Notes under the pieces: generated by a model
What the model saw: the letters and a program-made list of their open reading frames with translations, nothing else
What the model was told of the DNA's origin: nothing
Databases searched by the model: none
Shown here: positions 1 through 9,200 of the stretch, piece after piece
Layout: every line of letters starts with the position of its first letter
How positions within the stretch are numbered: position 1 is the stretch's first letter
Program-made: the position numbers and the translations under genes
Assembly: GCA_958295915.1 (NCBI GenBank)
Contig: OY282381.1
Location: forward strand, 5,000,532-5,064,531
Direction: 5' to 3'
Length of the DNA stretch: 64,000 bases
Source of the DNA: an uncultured Caldilineaceae bacterium
GTDB lineage: Bacteria; Chloroflexota; Anaerolineae; Caldilineales; Caldilineaceae

Positions 1-254
1 AATCCCACAAAACAACCGACCGTCGGTTGGCCCGCAAGCAGTCTTTCGCGCACCCAGTTCGTTCTCACGATATGCGTTCCTCCTGAAGTGTTAGATCGCG
101 CGCCACTGTAGGGCGCGACCGGCGCCCGGACGATGGGCCTTGCTCAGCATAGAGAGCCATCGCCCCTTGCGTCCTTGCGCCTTTGCGTTAAAAAGGTGGC
201 CAGTGTCATCTTCCGATTTTCCAGTCCGGAACGTCTCACAGCCTGAGCCCCATT
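1..254. other. Intergenic, repeat-bearing
   Basis: No gene is supported here. There is a short perfect palindrome near 13-30 (CAACCGACCGTCGGTTGG). Around 97-120 lies a copy of the GCGCGCCACTGTAGGGCGCG motif that recurs near 1555 and 1975. At 160-195 lies one degenerate unit of the 'ccttgcgcctttgcgtta' repeat that forms the array at 1680-1918. Confidence 0.6.
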
Positions 255-1373
255 TCAACAGTGAGACCAGAGACCCGCTCCTGATCTTTGCGCCTGTTGC
301 GCCGCCGCGCGAACCCGCGCGGCATACTTGCCGGGATTCCCATAGTCCCTGTAGCGAGCGTATCCGCCCCTGGTCAACTCTTCATTCAGCAATCTTCCAT
401 CCGGGAGCCAAATGTACGCCAGCAACCTGTTGTATCTGTCTCTGCCCCTGCTCTCTACCCCGACCCGTTGACCATGAAATGACTCTGTGAACTGTGAAGC
501 TTGTGGCCCGAAGCATTCAACGCCGCCTCTGGTTTCAGGCGTGTTCACATCAAAGAAGCGGATCCGTTCCGTTGTCCCATCGTTGAATGTCACATCTATA
601 GTATCTCCATCGATCACGCGGGTGATGATGCCTGGCGTGCCGGGAATGACCCCACCGGGGCTTTCCGTGGGCGCTTGCGGCGCTGGTGGTGGAGTGGGGA
701 TAGACGCAGCGACCTTGACCTCGTCAACGCCAGTGGCGCTTACGAGCTGACCGAACGCCCAGGCCTGCGATCCGTTATAGTTGATCTGCCACCAGTCACC
801 CGCGGCATTTCTTCCTGTGAGTGGAAAATGTTGTCCCGGCGAAGCGCCTCCTACCACGGGATAGTTCGTGCCTGGCCCGTCCCGTATGTTCATCGACTTC
901 GTTACAGTGAGATAGGGCCCGCTTGGCGTTGGGGCAAGCGGCGCGTCCTCAGCCACCGTTACCGGGTGACCATTCTCTACCTCGACCAGCGGCCCGTATA
1001 TCCAACCCTGTTCAGTAGCCAGGCAGCAGAGTTTGTACCAGTCCCCCGCACGATTCTTGCCCATGATAGTGAAGCGATCACCCTGCGCAACAGTTCCTAT
1101 GATGGAAAATTCTGTGCCAGGCCCTTCACGAACATTGACCCTCTCCCGCACGACTCTGAGCCGCCCCCTCATATTGGCAGACGCGCCTCCTGATGGAGTT
1201 GGCGTGCGTATCAGTACTTTCTTTCTGGCCGTCGCCGTTCGCGCCGATCTGGCAGTGGAAGTGGCGCTCTTGATGCTACTTTGTTGTGGCTCGTTTTGGG
1301 AACAGCTAGAAAACGCCCATAGAGCCAGCCCGACCAATAGAGCAATGGGAAATATGCCCTGCAGGTCTTTCAT
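255..1373 (-). CDS. SH3 domain lipoprotein with C-terminal thermonuclease (SNase) domain
   Basis: Predicted secreted or cell-surface nuclease. From the chosen ATG (1373) there is a short positive N-terminus, a hydrophobic stretch and a lipobox-like WAFSSC, so Cys is the likely lipidation site near residue 25. Two bacterial SH3 repeats follow (REGPGTEFSIIG and RDGPGTNYPVVG), each about 60 residues. After a Pro-rich linker comes a thermonuclease domain with ITRVIDGDTIDV, IRFFDVNTPE, and the late YNRLLAYIWLPDGRLLNEEL and GLW elements. The catalytic Asp, Arg and Glu positions of the SNase fold appear present. An in-frame ATG 66 bases upstream (1439) is an alternative; it lies in a near-duplicate of the start region (TTTCATGGT.GCTTTTCCC twice), and the shorter start gives a better signal peptide. 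SNase-SH3 lipoproteins are known in Chloroflexota and Cyanobacteria; the exact substrate is unknown. Confidence 0.85.
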   Translation of the reverse strand: MKDLQGIFPIALLVGLALWAFSSCSQNEPQQSSIKSATSTARSARTATARKKVLIRTPTPSGGASANMRGRLRVVRERVNVREGPGTEFSIIGTVAQGDRFTIMGKNRAGDWYKLCCLATEQGWIYGPLVEVENGHPVTVAEDAPLAPTPSGPYLTVTKSMNIRDGPGTNYPVVGGASPGQHFPLTGRNAAGDWWQINYNGSQAWAFGQLVSATGVDEVKVAASIPTPPPAPQAPTESPGGVIPGTPGIITRVIDGDTIDVTFNDGTTERIRFFDVNTPETRGGVECFGPQASQFTESFHGQRVGVESRGRDRYNRLLAYIWLPDGRLLNEELTRGGYARYRDYGNPGKYAARVRAAAQQAQRSGAGLWSHC

Positions 1374-1475
1374 GGTGGCTTTTCCCAATAATTTCGTACG
1401 TGGAAATCGGGAGTACTTTCGGCGATATCGGCCTTTCATGGTAGCTTTTCCCGCTGATTTTGTACTGAGATTCTC

Positions 1476-2035
1476 CTGCTTTATAGGATGGCCAGGATAA
1501 AATTTAGGATAAAATTACTGTATTGCGCGCCATTGTATTGCGCGCCACTGTTAGGCGCGCCACTGTAGGGCGCGACATAGTCAATCCTGGATAATCACAT
1601 AAATCATAGTCGATCTTGTCGCAGTGAGATAGTCTGCATTCTACCATGCGCGACCGGATCGGGCGAACCACTATGATTCTCTCCTTGCGTCTCCGCGCCC
1701 TTGCGTTAGAAATCCTTGCGCCCCTTTGCATCTCTGCGCCTTTGCCTTAGAAATCCTTGCGCCCCCTTGCGTCTCTGCGCCCTTGCCTTAGAAATCCTTG
1801 CGCCCCTTTGCGTCTCTGCGCCTTTGCGTTAGAAATCCTTGCGCCCCTTGCGTCTTCGCGCCTTTGCGTTGTATTCGCGCCCTTGCGTTAGAAATCCTTG
1901 CGCCCCTTGCGTTGCATTCACTGGCCTATGATTCTCTTGATTTATAGGATGAACAGGATAAAATTATTGTATTGCGCGTCGCTGTTAGGGCGCGACATGG
2001 GCAATCCTGGATAATCACATAAAACATAGTCGGAA
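1476..2035. repeat. Repeat-rich spacer: tandem array flanked by direct repeats
   Basis: No gene is supported. Between 1680 and 1918 about six units of roughly 40 bp repeat, with core 'ccttgcgtctctgcgcc' followed by 'tttgcgttagaaat'. The array is flanked by two copies of a ~100 bp sequence (1476-1612 and 1938-2035) that share TTTATAGGATG, CAGGATAAAATTA, a 'ttgcgcg..ctgttagggcgcgaca' core and CAATCCTGGATAATCACATAAA. The second copy ends at the start of the helicase gene. The dispersed CGCAAAGGCGCAGAGACGCAA-like repeat is widespread in several environmental phyla; its function is not known. Confidence 0.8.
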
Positions 2036-5000
2036 TTGACTACGGAGTGGAATGCAATGGCATATCGGCATATATTGGACAACCGCACGCGCACGGTCGC
2101 CGAGTATCTGCGGCGGAACCTGCGCGACGCGCAAGCCTTCCGGCTGGTGTCGGCGTACTTCAGTATCTACGGCTACGGCCTGCTGGCCGACGCCTTGGAC
2201 GGCGTGGGCAAAGTGCGCTTTCTCTTCGGCGACCCCGCGTCGGTGGACGACCTGGATCCGGGCCAGAAAGAGTTATATGGCGCGCCACTGCCGGGCGCGA
2301 TACCAAAGTCCTTTGAGCTGACCGAAAAGGGCCTCATCCCCAATCATACACTGTGCCAGCAATATCTGGCCCAGCGGTGCGCCGATTGGGTGCAGAGAGA
2401 CAGCGTTCAAATCCGCTCCATCAGCAAGGCCAACTTTCTGCACGGCAAGATGTATCTCACCGAAACACCCAACAGCGGCATCGTCGGCAGCTCCAACTTC
2501 ACGCAACGCGGCCTCGGTAAAGGCAGCCAACCCAACATTGAAATCAACTTCGCCACCGACGACCTCGAAATCTACGCTGAGCTGCGAGGGTGGTTCGACC
2601 AGATCTGGAACAACGACCGCCTGACCGAGGACGTGAAACAGAAAGTTCTCGACGCGCTCAGCCGCATAGGCAAAGACCACTCGCCCGAGCTCATCTATTT
2701 CAAAACCCTTCTCGAACTCTTCCGCGCGGATATCGAAGCCCGGCGCGACCGCGAGCGGCAAATCGATGACGTTCACCTGTACGACTCCGCAGTCTGGAAA
2801 ATGCTGTACCAATTTCAGAAGGACGGGGCCACGAGCGTCATCACCCGGCTGCTGCGTCACAACGGCTGCATCCTGGCCGACAGCGTAGGGCTCGGCAAGA
2901 CCTACACGGCCCTGGCCGTCATCAAGTACTTCGAGCTGCGAAACGAGCGCGTCCTGGTGCTCTGCCCCCGCAAGCTGCGCGAAAACTGGTCGCTCTATCA
3001 GGCGCATAACGCGCACAAGGGCAACCCCTTCACCGCCGACCGCTTCTCATACTCTTTGCTTTCCCACACCGACCTTTCACGCGACACCGGCTACGCCGCC
3101 GGCATCGATCTCGCCAACTTCAACTGGCAAAACTTCGACCTCATCGTCATCGACGAATCACACAACTTCCGCAACCACGAGGGCAGTCGCTACGCGCGCC
3201 TGCTTCAGGAGGTCATCGGGCAGGGCGCCAAAACCAAAGTGCTGATGCTGTCGGCCACGCCGGTCAACACCTCGCTTCTCGACCTGCGCAACCAGATCTA
3301 TCTTATGACTGAAAAACGTCAGAACGCCTTCCAGGACAGCCTCGCCATCTCCGATATCGGCGGCCTGCTGGGACGGGCGCAGAAGGAGTTCAAGCAGTGG
3401 GAATCCCACAACGGCGGTAGAGATAAAGCCGAACTCCTGGCTAAGCTCGGCAGCGACTTTTACCGGCTCCTCGGCGGCATCTCGATCTCGCGCTCACGAC
3501 GGCAGATAAAGGAGTTCTACGCTCCGGAAATGGAACGCATCGGCAGATTTCCCGACCGCGAAAAGCCGCAGAATATCTATCCCCGTACCGACGAGCAAAG
3601 CCAGTTATCATACCAGAAACTGGCAGAGCGCATCAGTGAGTTCACGCTGTCCGTCTATCGTCCATCGGACTATGTCATCAGCGAGCAGGGCAAGCGACGC
3701 CTGGCCGAAGAAAAAAAGAAGCACAACTTCAACCAGGCAGACCGCGAGCGTTTTCTGATTGCGATGATACGCACCAACTTCCTGAAACGGCTGGAAAGCT
3801 CCGCCCATTCCCTGATTCTGACCCTGGGCCGCACTATCGACAAAATCGAGAGTCTGCTGGAGAAGATCGACCGCTACGAGAGTGTCCCGCTCTCCCCAAT
3901 CAAACGGCGCGACCATGCCCGAAAGCAGGAAGGTCGCCCCGTCCAGGACGACGGGGCGGACACGCTGCCGGACGACGACGAAGACGACGAGGAGTTTCTC
4001 ATCAACCGCGCCCGTCATCCCTACAGCCTGGCCGACCTGGACCTGAAAGCGTGGAAGAGCGATCTCAACAAAGACAGAGACACGCTGAAGGCGGCCTACG
4101 CCAACGTCGCGCGCATCACGCCGCAACGCGACGGCAAGCTCATCCGCATACAGCGACAGATACGCCACCGCGCCGAAAACCCGACCATCGACCGGAACGG
4201 CAGAGAAAACCGCAAGCTGCTGGTGTTCACCACCTTCAAGGACACAGCCGAATATCTCTACGAAAATCTGCGCGGCCTGGCAGGCGAGTTGAACCTGAAT
4301 ACGGCGATGGTCGCCGGCGACGCCACCTACACCACAGCCGGCGCCAACAACTTCAACAGCATCCTCGACAACTTCGCGCCCGTCGCCCGCGGGCGAGATG
4401 CCACCGATGGCGGCTGCGAAGTCGACATCCTCATCGCTACCGACTGCATCTCCGAAGGGCAGAACCTGCAAGATTGCGACACTGTGCTGAACTACGACAT
4501 CCACTGGAACCCGGTGCGTATAATCCAGCGCTTCGGGCGCATCGACCGCATCGGCAGCCAAAGCAACGCCGTCCACATGATCAACTACTGGCCCACCGAG
4601 GAGATGGACGAATATCTGCGCCTTCAGGCGCGCGTCGAGGCGCGCATGGCCCTGGCCGACGCCGCGGCCAGCGGCGACGAAAACCCTCTGGATAGTCAGG
4701 AGAGCATTCAGGGAGAACTCAACTTTCGCGATCGCCAGCTCAGACAGCTGCTCGACGAAATCCCCGACCTGGACGAATTCGACGACGGCGTGGTGATGAG
4801 CGATTTCACCCTGGACTATTTTTTCACCCAGCTATTGCAGTATTTGGAGCGAAACCGGGAGCTGCTCGAACAGACCCCCATGGGCGCATACGCCGTAAGC
4901 GACGGCCCCGAGTCGAAGAGTGGCGCTCCACATCCCGAACCCGGCGTCATCTGGGTGCTGCGCCAGCGCAACCTAAGCGGCGATAAGCAGACCAGGTCCG

Positions 5001-5365
5001 CCAGCCCGGTCCACCCATTCTATCTCGTCCATGTCCGCGACAATGGCGAGATTCGCCACGGATGCGCCAACGTCAAGCAGACGCTTGACCTCTTTCAGGC
5101 CGCGGCTCTCGGCAAAACCAAGCCTATCCTGGAGCTGTGCGACGCATTCAACCACGCAACCGCGAACGGCGCCGATATGGCGTTATACGACGATCTGCTC
5201 AACACAGCCATCAGACACATCAGCCAGACGCACGGGACAACCCAGATCGCCGGCCTGGGGCTGCACGGCCCAGGCGACTTCAAGCTACCCAAAGCCTCCG
5301 AAACGCCCGCTCGCGCGGACGATTTCGAGCTGGTAACCTGGTTGGTGATGCAGCCCGCAGAGTGA
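2036..5365 (+). CDS. PLD-domain SF2/SNF2-type helicase, defence-associated
   Basis: Large (1109 aa) helicase with an N-terminal phospholipase D-like module. The HKD motif is visible around residues 135-160 (LHGKMYL followed by GIVGSSNFTQRGLG). The helicase core has Walker A ADSVGLGKTY near 285, DESH (motif II) near 372, LSATPVNT (motif III) near 404 and QRFGRIDRIGS (motif VI) near 830. An acidic insert (DDDEDDEE) lies between the two RecA lobes. The next large gene on the same strand is an Eco57I-type methylase, so this is probably the translocase/nuclease partner of a restriction-like system, as in class 1 DISARM (SNF2 helicase DrmD with methylase DrmMI). No DrmA/B/C genes are seen, so it is not a complete DISARM locus. 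Here PLD and helicase are in one chain. The 1476-2035 repeat abuts the start. Confidence 0.88.
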   Translation: MTTEWNAMAYRHILDNRTRTVAEYLRRNLRDAQAFRLVSAYFSIYGYGLLADALDGVGKVRFLFGDPASVDDLDPGQKELYGAPLPGAIPKSFELTEKGLIPNHTLCQQYLAQRCADWVQRDSVQIRSISKANFLHGKMYLTETPNSGIVGSSNFTQRGLGKGSQPNIEINFATDDLEIYAELRGWFDQIWNNDRLTEDVKQKVLDALSRIGKDHSPELIYFKTLLELFRADIEARRDRERQIDDVHLYDSAVWKMLYQFQKDGATSVITRLLRHNGCILADSVGLGKTYTALAVIKYFELRNERVLVLCPRKLRENWSLYQAHNAHKGNPFTADRFSYSLLSHTDLSRDTGYAAGIDLANFNWQNFDLIVIDESHNFRNHEGSRYARLLQEVIGQGAKTKVLMLSATPVNTSLLDLRNQIYLMTEKRQNAFQDSLAISDIGGLLGRAQKEFKQWESHNGGRDKAELLAKLGSDFYRLLGGISISRSRRQIKEFYAPEMERIGRFPDREKPQNIYPRTDEQSQLSYQKLAERISEFTLSVYRPSDYVISEQGKRRLAEEKKKHNFNQADRERFLIAMIRTNFLKRLESSAHSLILTLGRTIDKIESLLEKIDRYESVPLSPIKRRDHARKQEGRPVQDDGADTLPDDDEDDEEFLINRARHPYSLADLDLKAWKSDLNKDRDTLKAAYANVARITPQRDGKLIRIQRQIRHRAENPTIDRNGRENRKLLVFTTFKDTAEYLYENLRGLAGELNLNTAMVAGDATYTTAGANNFNSILDNFAPVARGRDATDGGCEVDILIATDCISEGQNLQDCDTVLNYDIHWNPVRIIQRFGRIDRIGSQSNAVHMINYWPTEEMDEYLRLQARVEARMALADAAASGDENPLDSQESIQGELNFRDRQLRQLLDEIPDLDEFDDGVVMSDFTLDYFFTQLLQYLERNRELLEQTPMGAYAVSDGPESKSGAPHPEPGVIWVLRQRNLSGDKQTRSASPVHPFYLVHVRDNGEIRHGCANVKQTLDLFQAAALGKTKPILELCDAFNHATANGADMALYDDLLNTAIRHISQTHGTTQIAGLGLHGPGDFKLPKASETPARADDFELVTWLVMQPAE

Positions 5366-5554
5366 CAGACGCCAGGCCTGGGAACCCAGGCGTCTCGCCA
5401 GGCTGTTGGAAAGCGCAGGTCATCCGCCACCGGACTTTGAAATTTTGGGTCACTACCTGCGGGCAACGATGCATACGGCGCGCAACAGGTTTTGACAAGC
5501 GCCGCCAGCATATCTATGATATCCGCAAGTTGATACGTTCTGGAGCGCAAAAAT
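5366..5554 (+). other. Intergenic between helicase and HicA
   Basis: No gene is supported. Near 5379-5402 is a relic of the GGCGTCTCGCC palindromic repeat family, in the form GGGAACCCAGGCGTCTCGCCAGG. The same family occurs near 26340, 28010 and 53770. Confidence 0.4.
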
Positions 5555-5806
5555 TTGAGCCGACACACTCAGCTTCGCCAGCGGATTCTCAATGGCCGCT
5601 CGGATGCGAATATCCGTTTTAACGACTTGTGCGCCCTACTCAAGAGGCTAGGGTTCACCGAGCGGATACGAGGAAGCCATCACATATTCAGAAAGGAAGG
5701 CGTGGCCGAAAGGCTGAATCTGCAACGCGATGGCAGCCACGCCAAGTCCTATCAGGTGCGACAAGTCCGTCAGGTTATCCTGAATTACAAACTGGAGGAA
5801 GACTGA
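5555..5806 (+). CDS. hicA: HicA-type mRNA interferase toxin
   Basis: An 83-aa protein of HicA (YcfA) size. It has the family core LLKRLGF, then GSHHIFRKEG with the catalytic His of the double-stranded RNA-binding-like fold, and a Lys-rich C-terminus (VRQVILNYKLEE). HicA cleaves mRNA and tmRNA and is neutralised by HicB. The start is TTG at 5555 with GGAG at 5542-5545. The stop overlaps the HicB start as TGATG, so the pair is translationally coupled in the usual toxin-first order. It sits between a defence helicase and its presumed methylase partner, where it could stabilise the locus; that role is inference. Confidence 0.85.
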   Translation: MSRHTQLRQRILNGRSDANIRFNDLCALLKRLGFTERIRGSHHIFRKEGVAERLNLQRDGSHAKSYQVRQVRQVILNYKLEED

Positions 5807-6210
5807 TGTACAAATACGGGGTCATTTTTTATTGGTGCCATGCCGACGACGCTTTCGTGGCTGAAGTGCCGGAGCTTCCCGGATGCATGGCTCACGGCGA
5901 CACACAAAAAGCCGCGCTCAAAAACGTCAATCAGGCGATGTTGCTCTGGATTGATACCGCGCGCGAGTTCGGCGATCCAATACCGGAACCCAAGGGCGAG
6001 CGTCTGATGCTGGCATACACCAGTGGAGTGGTCAGCGCTAATGTATACCATGAATTCGGAGGTGAGGACATGGCGGATCAGATAACCGTGTCGGTCGATT
6101 CCGATGTAGCCGAGATCTATCGTTCGGTTTCGGAGGATGAGCGTCGCAAACTGGATTTGCACATCAACTTGCGTTTGCGTGATGCAACAGAGTCCCGGAA
6201 CATACTCTGA
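5806..6210 (+). CDS. hicB: HicB-type antitoxin with a C-terminal extension
   Basis: The first ~70 residues match the HicB fold (FVAEVPELPGCMAHGDTQ, then KNVNQAMLLWID and GERLMLA). This is the partially degraded RNase H-like domain that binds HicA. The frame continues without a stop for another ~60 residues through a segment starting MADQITVSVDSDVAEIYRS, with SEDERRKLDLHINLRL, which looks like a separate small antitoxin-like or ribbon-helix-helix-like protein. A strong internal ribosome site (GGAGGTGAG) precedes an ATG at 6070, so a second short product may be made from the same frame. Either a domain fusion or an in-frame overlapping gene is possible. Confidence 0.75.
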   Translation: MYKYGVIFYWCHADDAFVAEVPELPGCMAHGDTQKAALKNVNQAMLLWIDTAREFGDPIPEPKGERLMLAYTSGVVSANVYHEFGGEDMADQITVSVDSDVAEIYRSVSEDERRKLDLHINLRLRDATESRNIL

Positions 6211-6254
6211 TCAATCCCAGCGCCTGTAACGCCATCGAATCCGTCCTGCGGGAG

Positions 6255-9200
6255 ATGCCGGCCGGCGATTTCGCGGCCGCGGCGCGCCGCCTGCTGGCCG
6301 CTCTCGGCTACCACAGCGAGCGCACGCTGGAACTCTCCGGCGATGTGGACGATTTCAGCGCGCAGTTTCCCGCTGAGAACCCGGACACGGCCACTGAACG
6401 CGTCTTCCGCGACAACGCCCAATCCGCGCGCCTCCTCTTTCAGCTGACCGATAGCGAAATCGAGGAGGCGGCGCCAGCTTCTTTGTTCGATGCCGGCGTC
6501 TTTGACAGAGGCAACGTCCGCAGCTTCCTGTTCATCGCCATCGAACTGCGTGGCGCTACCTACCCCCGCGGCCAGTATGCCGCATTCACCCGCGAGATAA
6601 ACAAACGGCTGGGCCAGCCCGCTGTCATCCTCTTCAGGAGCGCCGCGGACCTGCTCACCCTGGCCTTCGTGCACCGCCGCAAGCACAAGCGCGACCCCGC
6701 CCGCGTCGTGCTGGGCAGCGTCTCGCTGATACGCGAGATCGACCCCGCCAGCCCCCACCGCGCCCATCTGGACATCCTGGCCGAACTGGCCCTGGCAGAC
6801 CGTCTGCGCTGGATGGAGGGGCGCGGCGCGCGGCACAACTTCGATGGTCTGCTGGCCGCCTGGCTGGACGCGCTGGACACCGAGGAACTGAACCGGCGCT
6901 TCTACAGAGACCTGTTCGCCTGGTTCACCCGCGCGCTCAGCGAGGCTACCTTTCCCGCCAACGAAGCCAGGACCCTGCCGGCCGAAGAGCACGTCATCCG
7001 CCTGATCACGCGTCTGCTGTTCGTCTGGTTCATCCGGGAAAAGGGGCTGATCGCCGCAGACCTGTTCATCGAGGCGCAAGTCGAAAAGCTGCTGCAAGAC
7101 TACGACCGCGCCACGGGCGATTCCTACTATCGCGCCGTCTTGCAAAACCTGTTCTTCGCCACGCTGAACACCGACATCGAGCGGCGACGATTCGCCAGGA
7201 AAATGAACGCCGACCACCGCAACTTTTCCCTCTATCGCTATCGTGAAGAGATTGCCGACCCCGACGCGCTGCTGGCGCTGTTCGCGCAAACGCCCTTCAT
7301 CAACGGCGGCCTGTTCGACTGCCTGGACAGCGAGGAAGCGCCCAAACAGGGCGGCTATCGCATCGACTGCTTCAGCGACAACGCCAACCAGCGCCGGGAC
7401 CACTCCATCCCCAACCGTCTGTTCTTCGGCCCGGACGGGCTGATCCCCCTCTTCACCCGCTACAAGTTCACGGTCGAGGAGAACACGCCCGCGGAGCAGG
7501 AGGTGGCCCTGGACCCGGAGCTGCTGGGCAAGGTCTTCGAGAACCTGCTGGCCGCCTACAACCCCGAAACGCGCGCGAGCGCGCGCAAGCAGACCGGCTC
7601 CTACTACACCCCGCGCCCGGTGGTGGACTACATGGTGGACGAGGCTCTGGTCGCGGCCCTGGCGGAAAAATGCCCGCCGGCCGCTGGCGACGTCGACTTC
7701 TGGCGCGAGCGTCTGCGCTATCTGCTGGACTACGAGGACGCGTTCAACGACGCCCACGAACTCTTTGCCGAGAGCGAAAAAGAGAGCCTGGCGCGCGCCA
7801 TCGCCGAACTGAAAATCCTCGATCCCGCGGTCGGCTCCGGCGCCTTTCCCATGGGCGCGCTGCACAAGCTGACCCTGGCCCTGCGCCGCCTCGACCCCGA
7901 CAACCGACGCTGGGAACAGCTGCAAAAAGAACTCGCCGCACAACGCGCGACGGCAGCTTTCGACACGCAGGATCAGCGGGAGCGCGCTGCCGAGCTACAA
8001 GAGATCAGCGATACCTTCGAGCGCTACCGCGACTCCGACTTCGGACGCAAGCTCTATCTGATCCAGAACAGCGTCTACGGCGTGGACATTCAGACCATCG
8101 CCACCCAGATCGCCAAGCTGCGCTTCTTCATCTCCCTGGCCATCGAGCAGGAGCCCGACCGCAACGCCGCCAACTTCGGCATCAAGCCCCTGCCCAACCT
8201 CGAAACCCGCTTCGTCGCCGCCAATACGCTCATCAGTCTTAAAGGCGAACGGATGCTGACGAGCGAGAAAGCGCAGGATCTGGAGCATAAGTTGGTTAAA
8301 AATCGCGAGCGGTATTTTCATGCAATCACGCGCCAACGCAAACTTGCGTGCAGGAAAAAAGACAAAGCGTTGCGCGAGGGCTTGGCAGCGGAATTACAGA
8401 ATATCGGCATGCCCGCCGATGACGCGCAAAGAATCGCCCGCTGGGACCCCTACGACCAGAACGCCAGCGCCGACTGGTTCGACGCCAAGTATATGTTCGG
8501 CGTGGGAGACGGCTTCGATGTGGTCATCGGCAACCCGCCCTATGTGCAGTTGCGGAAAGACGGCGGCAAGCTGGGCAAACTCTACCAGGACGCCGGCTAC
8601 AAAACCTTCGCCCGAACCGGCGACATCTACCAGCTTTTCTATGAAAAAGGCTGTCAACTGCTCACAGCGCGACACGGCTTCTTGTCCTATATCACTTCCA
8701 ACAGTTGGCTGAAGGCTCAATACGGCAAATCCACCCGTCGCTACTTCTCCGAGCGGCACACGCCCCTGCGACTGCTGGAAATGGGCAAGGACATTTTTGA
8801 AAACGCCATCGTGGACACCAACATCCTGATGGCGCGCGAGGGCAAAAGCAACGAAGCCGGCAAGGCGGTCGACATGGACCGGCTGTCCGATACAGAGTTT
8901 CCGCCGTCCGAGGAGATCTGGGGGGCGTTGCGCCCGCAAGGTGAAAGACCGTGGAGCGCGTTGTCGGCCATCGAGCGGAGTATCATGGACAAGATGGAGG
9001 CCGTCGGCACGCCGCTGAAAGAGTGGGATGTGTCCTACTATCGCGGTATCGTAACTGGCCTCAACGACGCTTTTATTATAGACGAGGCGACCCGGCGGGC
9101 GCTGCTTGCCGAAGATCCCAAATCCACCGAGATACTGAAGCCGGTACTGCGCGGACGCGATGTAAAGCGTTACCAGGCACAATGGGCCGGCTTGTGGCTG

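Noticed and set aside
1680..1918. CRISPR array
   Set aside because: The repeat units are contiguous with no variable spacers, and no cas genes are in the window.
6117..7943. Long minus-strand open frames (600+ codons) across the methylase
   Set aside because: They arise from high GC and the plus-strand codon bias; no domain or ribosome site is seen, while the plus-strand methylase is unambiguous.
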